Shown in pieces: positions 46,574-54,494 of a stretch of 64,000 bases of DNA (position 1 is the stretch's first letter; the number at the start of each line of letters is the position of its first letter). The notes under the pieces are model-generated. The model saw only the letters and a list, made by a program, of their open reading frames with translations, was not told the DNA's origin and did not search any database. Source of the DNA: Saprospiraceae bacterium UBA7687 (GTDB lineage Bacteria; Bacteroidota; Bacteroidia; Chitinophagales; Saprospiraceae); assembly GCA_002482845.1 (NCBI GenBank), contig DLGT01000108.1:18569-82568 (forward strand), written 5' to 3'. The translations under genes were made by a program, and so were the position numbers.

Positions 46574-46657
46574 TGCCCGGAGCGGGACTTGAACCCGCAC
46601 GTCCTAACGAACACATGCCCCTCAAACATGCCTGTCTACCAATTTCAGCACCCGGGC
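46574..46657 (-). tRNA. tRNA-Leu (anticodon GAG)
   Basis: The 84-nt gene folds as a class II tRNA. The acceptor is GCCCGGG/TCCGGGC (last pair G-U), the D-loop has AATTGGTAGAC, the anticodon loop is TTGAGGG with GAG in the middle, then a long variable arm and the T-arm GCGGGTTCAAGTCCCGC. The discriminator is A; CCA is not encoded. It reads codons CUC and CUU. Confidence 0.95.
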
Positions 46658-46669
46658 TAATAAGGAATG

Positions 46670-46699
46670 CAAAATTAGATGTATTTTTTATATATCAAA
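46670..46699 (-). promoter_or_regulatory. Promoter of tRNA-Leu (TTTG-N18-TAATTTTG)
   Basis: On the minus strand TTTG (46699-46696) and TAATTTTG (46677-46670) are 18 nt apart, the best -33/-7 match in the window. The -7 ends 12 bp before the mature tRNA 5' end. Confidence 0.75.
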
Positions 46700-46857
46700 G
46701 AAATATTGGCTGTAATTTTAAAAAACGGTAAGCTTACTTTTTTTATATTTCCTAAAGATTCTATTTAAGCATGATTAAAGCTATTACTTAAATTATCTGC
46801 TACATTCTTGCTTCATTCTAATTATTATTGCTATTTTCGTCTTTTAAAGCCAAGCTT

Positions 46858-48378
46858 ATGTTTTATACGTTTTTTAATACCCTGGTCAAAGGTTACCTAA
46901 AATACAGACATTATCGGATTAACACCATGTATTCCAATCCTGTGGAAACACAACTTGAAGTATTCATTACTTTATTGGATAATTTAAAAAACACAGAATA
47001 TGGAAAAGAACATAAAGCTAGTGCTATAAACAACGTCTCTGAATATAAACAAGCATTTCCTATCGTAGACTATGAACAATTATTCCCTTATATCGATAAA
47101 ATGATGAAGGGTGAAGAAAATATCCTGTGGCCTGGTAAAGTCCATTGGTTTGCAAAGTCATCTGGAACTACAAATGATCGTAGCAAATACATACCTATCA
47201 CAGACGATAATCTTTTTGAAAACCATGTAGCAGCTAGTTGGGATGCTATGTCTATTTTATATAGTAATCGACCTGATGCTAGAATCTTCGATAGAAAGAA
47301 TCTTATCATGGGTGGATCATTGACACAAATGAAGGACAAACTTGTGATAGGTGATGTTTCTGCCATATTGCTCAATCGAATGCCCGCTGTAGGTAGACCA
47401 TTTTATTCTCCTGACTTTGAGACTGCCATTCTACCCGATTGGGAAGATAAAATAGAAAAAATGGCGCATCAGTGTAGCAAAGACGATATAGTCATGTTTG
47501 CAGGTGTACCCACATGGTCGCTTGTACTTTTCAAAAGAATATTAGAGATCACAGGTAAAAAAAATATCAGAGAAGTATGGCCTAATCTCCGTACTTACTT
47601 CCATGGTGGCGTTGGTTTTGATCCGTATATTGACCAATTTAAAGCACTAATGCCTGGTAATGATATCGAATATTATGAAGTATATAATGCTTCAGAAGGA
47701 TATTTTGCGGTACAAGATCGTGTCAATCAAAAAGGTATGCTATTATTGCTCGATAATGCTATATTTTATGAATTCATCTCTATTGAAAACATGCACGAAG
47801 ACCAACCAGATACATTAACCATAGGTGAAGTAGAAGTTGGAAAGGATTATTGTATAGTCATCAGTACCTCTTCGGGTTTGTGGAGATACAGGCCAGGTGA
47901 TGTGGTCACTTTTGTTTCTGTCCATCCTTATCGGCTTATGGTTACAGGCCGTACAAAACATTATATCAATGTATTCGGTGAAGAAGTCATGGTGGCAAAT
48001 ACCGATAGAGCAATAAAAGAAACTTGTGAATTGTGTGGCGGCAAGGTCAATGATTACACAGTAGCACCCATTTTTATGGAAAGTAATAGCAAAGGAGGTC
48101 ACCATTGGTTAGTAGAGTTTACAGAAGAGCCACAGGATATCGCTATCTTTACCGAACAATTAGACAAAAAATTACGTTCTATTAACTCAGATTATGATGC
48201 CAAAAGACATAAAGATATCGCTTTACAAAATTTAGTTATTGAACAAGCGCCAAAAGGAACTTTTCACGATTGGCTCAAATCAAAAGGAAAGCTTGGTGGA
48301 CAATCTAAGATACCTCGGTTATCAAACGAACGCAAATACATCGAAGACCTTCAGCATTTTATAAAACAAAATAATTAA
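46858..48378 (+). CDS. GH3 superfamily acyl-adenylate/amide synthetase-like protein, second copy, 506 aa
   Basis: The motifs parallel those of the gene at 26947: SSGTTNDRSKYIPIT (with two extra residues in the phosphate loop), VYNASEGYFAVQ and YRPGDVVTF, then VTGRTKHYINVFGEEV and KGKLGGQSKIPRLSNE. The proteins are clear paralogues but well diverged. The TTG at 46828 is rejected in favour of ATG 46858. The loop difference hints at a different substrate. A small gene and recO follow on the same strand with gaps of 3 and 6 bp, so it probably heads that operon. Confidence 0.87.
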   Translation: MFYTFFNTLVKGYLKYRHYRINTMYSNPVETQLEVFITLLDNLKNTEYGKEHKASAINNVSEYKQAFPIVDYEQLFPYIDKMMKGEENILWPGKVHWFAKSSGTTNDRSKYIPITDDNLFENHVAASWDAMSILYSNRPDARIFDRKNLIMGGSLTQMKDKLVIGDVSAILLNRMPAVGRPFYSPDFETAILPDWEDKIEKMAHQCSKDDIVMFAGVPTWSLVLFKRILEITGKKNIREVWPNLRTYFHGGVGFDPYIDQFKALMPGNDIEYYEVYNASEGYFAVQDRVNQKGMLLLLDNAIFYEFISIENMHEDQPDTLTIGEVEVGKDYCIVISTSSGLWRYRPGDVVTFVSVHPYRLMVTGRTKHYINVFGEEVMVANTDRAIKETCELCGGKVNDYTVAPIFMESNSKGGHHWLVEFTEEPQDIAIFTEQLDKKLRSINSDYDAKRHKDIALQNLVIEQAPKGTFHDWLKSKGKLGGQSKIPRLSNERKYIEDLQHFIKQNN

Positions 48379-48381
48379 TTG

Positions 48382-48690
48382 ATGAACGAAAGTTTTGAGC
48401 TCATTTATCGAGAGTTAAGCATCAGTAGTAATGAACAAACCACTGAAGATGAAATGCTTGAAATCATCGCAGATAGAGTAGAACATTTCCTTAAATATGA
48501 TAAAGATTTATTAGTTTCATACCTATATAGACTTGATATTGAAGAAGATACAATAGAAAAGGCACTTAATGAAGTTAGTGAAGATCCTTTACATATTGTA
48601 CTTGCAAAACTTATATTTAATAGACAGAAACAACGACAAGAGACCAAACTCAAAAATAAGGTAGAGCCAATAGAAGGTTGGGAATTTTAG
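48382..48690 (+). CDS. Small acidic hypothetical protein, 102 aa
   Basis: Not recognised. The protein is strongly acidic and helical (EDEMLEIIADRVEHFLKYDKD, EEDTIEKALNEVSED) with a basic C-terminal stretch (RQKQRQETKLKNK), and has no membrane segment. It starts 3 bp after the GH3 gene and ends 6 bp before recO, a tight operon position that supports it being real. The chosen ATG replaces an in-frame TTG one codon earlier. Confidence 0.7.
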   Translation: MNESFELIYRELSISSNEQTTEDEMLEIIADRVEHFLKYDKDLLVSYLYRLDIEEDTIEKALNEVSEDPLHIVLAKLIFNRQKQRQETKLKNKVEPIEGWEF

Positions 48691-48696
48691 ACCATA

Positions 48697-49419
48697 ATGA
48701 AAATATATACATCCAAGGGTATCATTTTTAAATCACTAAAGTACTCTGAAACGAGCATTATCTGCGATATATACACTCGTGAAAAGGGTCTAAGATCATT
48801 TATCATTTCTGGTGTCCGAACGTCAAAAGCTGGTTCCAAAGCTGCTATTTACCAACATCTGAACCTTGTAGAACTGATTTCTTACGACCAAGACGCGGAC
48901 AAACTTGCAAGAATTAAAGAAATCAGACTTGATCACCATTACCAATATATCAATACCCAAGTAGTCATTTCTTCTATTGCGATTTTTATGCTCGAGGTGA
49001 GTCGAAATGCAGTGAGAGAAAAAGAAGCAAATACAGAGTTATTTGATTTTCTGGAAAATTGGTTAATGTATTTAGACAGTGGACCAAGTGCTAATCCATG
49101 CATTCACCTATTGTTTATGCTTCAGTTAAGCAATGAGTTGGGTTTTGGACCTATGAATAACTTTAGTCAGATAAACTGTTTTTTTGATATGATGGAAGGT
49201 TCATTTTCAGATAATATCATCCCCGAATACAGCTTAAATGAAGAAGAAAGCAAAGCATTCAAATTATTACTAGAAATAAATAGGGACCAAATCATGAACA
49301 TATCCATCCCTAAGTCACTTAGAAATGTTATGACAGAACATTTGATTACCTATTTCAGACTACATATTAGTGGATTTAGAACTTTAAATTCACTAGAAGT
49401 ATTGAGAAGTGTTTTGTAG
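48697..49419 (+). CDS. recO: DNA repair protein RecO, 240 aa
   Basis: The N-terminal OB fold opens with the family form SKGIIFKSLKYSETSIICDIYTREKGLRSFI and contains ISGVRTSKAG. The helical C-terminal domain (FLENWLMYLDSG, IHLLFMLQLSNELGFGP) is of normal length, and the zinc-binding Cys set of some RecO proteins is absent, as in many Bacteroidota. RecO loads RecA on SSB-coated DNA with RecR in recombinational repair. It is third in a run with the GH3 and small acidic genes. Confidence 0.9.
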   Translation: MKIYTSKGIIFKSLKYSETSIICDIYTREKGLRSFIISGVRTSKAGSKAAIYQHLNLVELISYDQDADKLARIKEIRLDHHYQYINTQVVISSIAIFMLEVSRNAVREKEANTELFDFLENWLMYLDSGPSANPCIHLLFMLQLSNELGFGPMNNFSQINCFFDMMEGSFSDNIIPEYSLNEEESKAFKLLLEINRDQIMNISIPKSLRNVMTEHLITYFRLHISGFRTLNSLEVLRSVL

Positions 49420-49426
49420 TTCTGCT

Positions 49427-49849
49427 TTAGAATTTTGTTATGTAATAATCTTCTTTTTCTCTCATCAAGCGTATGTCTTCTTCGGTTTTATCACCGTATC
49501 CAAAAAGATGGAGAAGACCGTGGACCATCACCCTTTTCAGTTCTTCTTCATAGGATACATTGAAGTCTTCAGCATTCTCTTTTACTCTGTCTAGGCTAAT
49601 GTAAAGGTCACTTTCCACTTCGTCACTTTCTTTATATGGGAATGTAATGATATCTGTATAATAATCATGACCAAGGTACTTTATATTGATATCGAGCAAA
49701 TAATCGTCGCTACAAAATATATAAGTAAGGGAAGAAATATTTTTCGACTCGGATTTACCAACATTTATTAACCATGATGTAAAATCCTCTTCCTGAGTGG
49801 GAAATGGATGTTCAACATCGTCTGCTAAATGAAAGGATATTTCTGCCAC
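49427..49849 (-). CDS. ybeY: Endoribonuclease YbeY, rRNA maturation factor, 140 aa
   Basis: HGLLHLFGYGDKT carries the zinc site: His110, His114 and, at the third ligand position, Asp120 in place of the usual His, a change I recall as common in Bacteroidota YbeY. DYYTDIITFPY is the second family motif. YbeY acts in 16S rRNA 3'-end processing and ribosome quality control. It lies 15 bp behind the HATPase gene on the minus strand and converges with recO. Confidence 0.92.
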   Translation of the reverse strand: MAEISFHLADDVEHPFPTQEEDFTSWLINVGKSESKNISSLTYIFCSDDYLLDINIKYLGHDYYTDIITFPYKESDEVESDLYISLDRVKENAEDFNVSYEEELKRVMVHGLLHLFGYGDKTEEDIRLMREKEDYYITKF

Positions 49850-49864
49850 TGGTGAATCTTTGGC

Positions 49865-50278
49865 CTAAGCCATTTCATTTTTAAGGTCGAAGTACATTTC
49901 CACTGAACGCCCGCCATTGTCAAAGGAGATATTATCTGACAATGCTTTCATAATGTAGACTCCTCTGCCTCCACAACAATCAATATTCTCAGAACAAGTA
50001 GGATCCGGAATTCCACCAGGATTAAAACCTACACCTTCATCAGTAACACAAAAGGCAATACCATTTTCCTTTTCCCTCACATGGATTTCGACCATCTTCG
50101 ATTCGTCGTTTTTATTGCCATGGATAATCGCATTATTTACCGCTTCGGTAAGACTAATGAGAATATCTGCATATTTTTCTGAATTAAAGTTAAAATCAAA
50201 ATCTAAATTTTTTAGATATGACTCAACTTCAAGTATGTTGTTGGGATTGGATGTTATGGAAAGCATTCGATATTTCAT
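49865..50278 (-). CDS. HATPase domain protein, anti-sigma factor RsbW-like, 137 aa
   Basis: A single GHKL ATPase domain: N-box EAVNNAIIHGN (45-55), G1 DEGVGFNPGG (80-89) and G2 GGRGVYIMKALSD (103-115). There is no sensor or His-phosphotransfer domain, so it resembles stand-alone RsbW/SpoIIAB-type anti-sigma kinases. Cys95, Cys101 and Cys102 just before the G2 box are an unusual cluster. No partner anti-anti-sigma factor is nearby. It heads a two-gene unit with ybeY. Confidence 0.87.
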   Translation of the reverse strand: MKYRMLSITSNPNNILEVESYLKNLDFDFNFNSEKYADILISLTEAVNNAIIHGNKNDESKMVEIHVREKENGIAFCVTDEGVGFNPGGIPDPTCSENIDCCGGRGVYIMKALSDNISFDNGGRSVEMYFDLKNEMA

Positions 50279-50460
50279 TTAATTAATAATCATTTAGGAT
50301 TTAACCAAATATTGTGCCGACATCATTGACTGTCTAAGGGTGTATAAAAACAAAAACAAATAAAAATATTTAAACAACTGAAAATGTGTACTTTGACTTT
50401 GTTCTAAAATGCTGATTTTGTTTTTAAAAGATTTTTATTTTATAAAGGATTAACTTCTTA

Positions 50461-53400
50461 TCATTTGACTGTTTTTAAAGATTTATAATAATCATCTACT
50501 AATGACTTGTAATAAGGTCTGAGTGAAGGTGATACTGATTTGTACATATCAACTTCAGCTTGTCTTTTCTTAAGATACTCCTGAAGTGAAGGAGGTATCT
50601 CTCTTCTCTTTTCTTGTGCGGTTTCAGCTTTACGTTTATTGTCCAGTTCCCTTTGACGTTCAGCTTTTTCGGCTTCTAATAGACGTGTTTCTATATCTTT
50701 CATTCTAGACAAAGTCTCTGTATTCAATCTTTTATTAACAAGTTCCGTCTCGATTTTATCCATATTATTGATGATATCATCGATTTCTTTAGAGCCTTGT
50801 CCTTGCTCTTTTTTATCATTCTGCAGCTCCTGAAGCGCTTTACGCATTGCTGATTGTCTGGCAGCTGCTTGGGCAAAATCCTTGGCAGAATTACCATCTT
50901 TGCCGTCTTTTCCCTCTTTACCTTCTTTTCCGTCCTTGCCTTTTTTACCTGCTTTGTCCATTTTGTCTTTCATCTCCTTGAGCTGTTCAGAGAGTCCCTG
51001 CTGCCCTTCCGTGATCTTATCTAATGGCACTTTACCCTTTTTGCCTTTACCTTTGCCTGTACCACCTGGTTTGTCACATGAACCACTACCTGGAGCTCCT
51101 GATGCCTGGTTTTGTGCATTCTCTAGCGACTCATTCAGCATTAGTGCGAGATCATTGACATTCTTCATGGTACGTCTTTGTTTCTCTTGACCTTCAGGAA
51201 CTTTCCTTTCTTCTAAGTCCGTCAGACTTTCCTTCATATTATATTTAATCTCTGCGACTTTGTCCATCACAAAAGATTGGATATCAGCGTTTCTATTACT
51301 TAATGCGACTAAGGTGTCCTCTATCAACTTAAAATCTCCCACCAACTTAAACTGTCGTCTAATTGATTGCGGATAAGCAGGTGTGGTGACCATAAATTGG
51401 TTTACATCTTTCACCAAAGCTTCTTGTTCAAATGAAAGTGTTACGAGATTTTCTAGCAATTGTCTGAGTGTTTTCACATCTTCTGATGCTTGATCAGATG
51501 CGCCACTTTCCATGGAGTCACTCATTTCTTTGGCTTGCTTCTTCATCTTTTGAGCAGCTTTCTTCTGAGATTTAGCTGCTGCTTTATTGTCTTTTTTATC
51601 TAATTCTTCCTTACTTTTCTCCATGTCATCTTTGGCGTCATCCATCTTCTCTTCATTCTTTTCGCCCATATCCTTTGGAGGAGAAAGTTCTTTATTTTTC
51701 TCTTCCAGTTCTTCTTGTTTTTTCTTGAGATCTTCGAGTTTTTTCTCTAAGGCTTCTTGCTCTTTCTTTAACTCTTCATTACTTTCCTCTTTCTTTTCCG
51801 TTTTGTCTGCAAGTTTTTCTTGTTCTTCAGCCAATTTCTCAAGTTCTTTTACTTGATCTTTTACTTGCTTTTCCATTTCCAACTGCTTGTATAATTCAAG
51901 CATTCTATCCATTTCTTTTTCAAGTGTTTCATTATTCATTTCGAATTGCTCCAACATTTGTACAGCATCTTCTTTCTCTAACTCTTGTAATAACTCCTTG
52001 ATTTTATCCATTAGTTCTTTGGTCTCAGGATCAAGTGCTTTCTCAAACAAATCTTTGAGTTTTTCTTGTTTCTCCAGAATTTCTTCGGGTTGCGTTTTGA
52101 ACTCTTCTTGATTTTTCATATTCTCATCAAGCTTCTCCTTTGCTTTTTCAAGCTGCTCTTGAAGTAATTTCTGCTCATCAAGGAGTTTCTCCATCTCCTT
52201 TTTATCTTGCCAATTAAGCTGTTTTTCTTGAAGTAACTTTTCTTTAAGTTTCTTCATATTATCTTGGAGCTTATCTATGTTTTTCAATGCATCCTTAAGA
52301 TCTTCTTTTATGGCTTCGTCATTTTGCTCTTCCATAAGTTTGACTTCTTCGAGACTAGGTTTCTCATAGGTCATTACTGATGTTTTAGCTGATTTACTGC
52401 CATTCACACCATCATTATCGAATACTTCGAAATAGAAAGACAACTTTTCACCAGGTGCCAGATTGACTTTATTGATATCAAATACATGATCAAACTGGAT
52501 CTCCCTACCCTGTTGTTTGCCCAGCTTTACGGTTTGCAAAGGTTGTTGACTTCCATTTTCTTTAGTAATTGTATAATTAAACGCCAAAGCATTCAAACCA
52601 TAATCATCTGATGCATTCCCGATAAAATAAACCAATGACCTATCTAAACTATCAACGATTTTTTCAGCAGTGATCGTAGGGAACTGATCTTTCAATACAC
52701 TAATACTATATACTAAACTATCTGCATCAGGTACAAGTTTATTGGTCAAAAACAACTTATATATTTCGTCATTTTTGGCATTTTTTGTATATCTGAATCT
52801 TGTTTCATCCCTTCTTTCAGCTTTGGTAGGTATACCAGATTCACCAAAGTACATGGTTATATCTTCTGTCTTTAGAGCATCAAAAAGCCATGTCATCTTA
52901 GTACCTTCTGGAACAACAATGTCTCCAGTATTTTCTATAATCTCATTCTTCCTGCCGACATATGATGGGAAAGTAAGCTCGATATTAAAATCAGCTAAAT
53001 TTGGTTTTTCTAAAACTTGTAGTTTGTATGGTACAGACAGTACGCTCCCTGATCTCAAACTAAAATCAACGTCTTTTTGTACATTTCGGAATGTGTAAAC
53101 AAATGTAGTAGCATCTATTTTTTCCATTTTGTATTCAAAATCATCGATCAAAACAGACACTTCATTTGGGATAACATTTCCAGTGACACTTACCTCGAGT
53201 TTGTAATCCTTATACTGTACAACTTTCAATTCAGTCTCATCTACTTCATAAGCAAATGGTGCTGCTTTTGCATATTGTTTATCGTTATTTATAATTCTAG
53301 AAGTTCCATCTGTGATAATGCTCGGTGCTGCAAACAACAAAACAATTAGCAACAAAAATGGAGGTAAAGCGTACTTTAGATATTGTCTATTTTTATTAAG

Positions 53401-53856
53401 ATCTATAGCAGATTTGAAGGGTACAAGCTTAATTGCGTTGGTTTTTTGCTCAATACTGGCAGTAATTAATGCGGCTTGGCTTTCGTGGGTTTCTTGTTTT
53501 TTAAGTTGTAGTATGTTTAATAATTTATCTTTTACATCTCCGAAATGATCGCCAATAATAAGCGCTGCTTCTTCATGTGAAATTGTGCTACCTAGTTTAA
53601 AGTACCTGATTAATGGGTTCACAACCCAAACACCAAAACCTGCTACTGTAGCTGTTAGAAATGAATAAAAAAATAACTTTCTGACTCCTGTGCTAAAGTA
53701 AAAGTTGTATTCTAAGACATTAAATAATAAGAACAAGGCCAATACTACTGCAATGGTGTAAAGACTTCCCTTTATCAATTTATTGATGTAATATTTTCTG
53801 ATAAATTGATCTAACTTTTCGATCAACTGATTATAATTGCTGCTCTGTATGCTCAT
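50461..53856 (-). CDS. DUF4175 family membrane protein with long coiled coil, 1131 aa
   Basis: Two membrane segments lie near residues 30-80 (LYTIAVVLALFLLFNVLEY; LFFYSFLTATVAGFGVWVV) and one near 165 (ALPPFLLLIVLLFAAPSII). A beta-rich extracytoplasmic region follows, then a long Glu/Lys-rich coiled coil (about residues 500-790). After it comes a low-complexity part with collagen-like Gly-X-Y triplets (GKDGKEGKEGKDGKDGNS) and a basic C-terminus. This is the Bacteroidota DUF4175 architecture, usually near MoxR/BatA genes that are absent here. The frame is open 8 codons earlier from a TTG; ATG 53856 is chosen. Function unknown, probably envelope-related. Confidence 0.85.
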   Translation of the reverse strand: MSIQSSNYNQLIEKLDQFIRKYYINKLIKGSLYTIAVVLALFLLFNVLEYNFYFSTGVRKLFFYSFLTATVAGFGVWVVNPLIRYFKLGSTISHEEAALIIGDHFGDVKDKLLNILQLKKQETHESQAALITASIEQKTNAIKLVPFKSAIDLNKNRQYLKYALPPFLLLIVLLFAAPSIITDGTSRIINNDKQYAKAAPFAYEVDETELKVVQYKDYKLEVSVTGNVIPNEVSVLIDDFEYKMEKIDATTFVYTFRNVQKDVDFSLRSGSVLSVPYKLQVLEKPNLADFNIELTFPSYVGRKNEIIENTGDIVVPEGTKMTWLFDALKTEDITMYFGESGIPTKAERRDETRFRYTKNAKNDEIYKLFLTNKLVPDADSLVYSISVLKDQFPTITAEKIVDSLDRSLVYFIGNASDDYGLNALAFNYTITKENGSQQPLQTVKLGKQQGREIQFDHVFDINKVNLAPGEKLSFYFEVFDNDGVNGSKSAKTSVMTYEKPSLEEVKLMEEQNDEAIKEDLKDALKNIDKLQDNMKKLKEKLLQEKQLNWQDKKEMEKLLDEQKLLQEQLEKAKEKLDENMKNQEEFKTQPEEILEKQEKLKDLFEKALDPETKELMDKIKELLQELEKEDAVQMLEQFEMNNETLEKEMDRMLELYKQLEMEKQVKDQVKELEKLAEEQEKLADKTEKKEESNEELKKEQEALEKKLEDLKKKQEELEEKNKELSPPKDMGEKNEEKMDDAKDDMEKSKEELDKKDNKAAAKSQKKAAQKMKKQAKEMSDSMESGASDQASEDVKTLRQLLENLVTLSFEQEALVKDVNQFMVTTPAYPQSIRRQFKLVGDFKLIEDTLVALSNRNADIQSFVMDKVAEIKYNMKESLTDLEERKVPEGQEKQRRTMKNVNDLALMLNESLENAQNQASGAPGSGSCDKPGGTGKGKGKKGKVPLDKITEGQQGLSEQLKEMKDKMDKAGKKGKDGKEGKEGKDGKDGNSAKDFAQAAARQSAMRKALQELQNDKKEQGQGSKEIDDIINNMDKIETELVNKRLNTETLSRMKDIETRLLEAEKAERQRELDNKRKAETAQEKRREIPPSLQEYLKKRQAEVDMYKSVSPSLRPYYKSLVDDYYKSLKTVK

Positions 53857-54494
53857 ACTTTTTTTTATCCCGTTGCTCAAATTTTTAAATGATCAGCTAT
53901 AAATCCCCAAAACCCTTTAACTGACCGACATCACTAAACAAAAACAATTGGCTTTTCGTTCAAAACATCAGGATTATATTACATTTTAACAAATTTAGTT
54001 TATAAAATTTAAAGATTTATAAAGCCATTTCTAATTAAAAAATGCAATAAAACCTTCAAATCTATCTAATTTGATTTCTTATTATTGTAAAATCTATGTG
54101 TAACTGATGCTAAAACACGCAAATTACTCCATTTTTACGTAATTGTCAATAGGACACTGTGTTAATTGTGCTCAGAAACGTCGATTATTATGATAATTCT
54201 TTTCTTAAGCGCTGTTTTAAAGTTTTTTCAAAAAAATACGAACCACATCTATGATATATTCGATAATTGCAATCGCAGATTGCAAGACCATTAAAGTCCG
54301 TTACTTTCTGCAAAGTCTTTTTATTAAATAATATAATTCATAGTTCAGACAAATTTGTAAAGTGAGCCTCGAATTATGAATGAGTATTAGTGATCTTGGT
54401 AATTCAGCAACTATTCCATCAATTCATACAAAAAAAAATACCCGAACCAATAAGGATTGATCCGGGCATTTTAGGCTTAAAAATAAAAATATTC
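53857..54494. other. Long intergenic region between DUF4175 and ftsK
   Basis: The 638 bp hold no credible coding frame. TTGCAATC-GCA-GATTGCAA at 54267-54285 is a perfect 8-bp inverted repeat with a 3-nt spacer, possibly a protein-binding site. The ftsK terminator lies at 54441-54466. A promoter for the DUF4175 gene must be here but was not identified. Confidence 0.5.
54441..54466 (-). terminator. Intrinsic terminator after ftsK
   Basis: On the minus strand CCCGG...CGGG pairs with two internal mismatches around a four-base loop (54452-54455), followed by a run of about nine T. It lies 28 bp behind the ftsK stop. Confidence 0.75.

Noticed and set aside
46548..46625. Upstream extension of the cyanophycinase gene
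   Set aside because: It would run through the tRNA-Leu gene and destroy the signal peptide.
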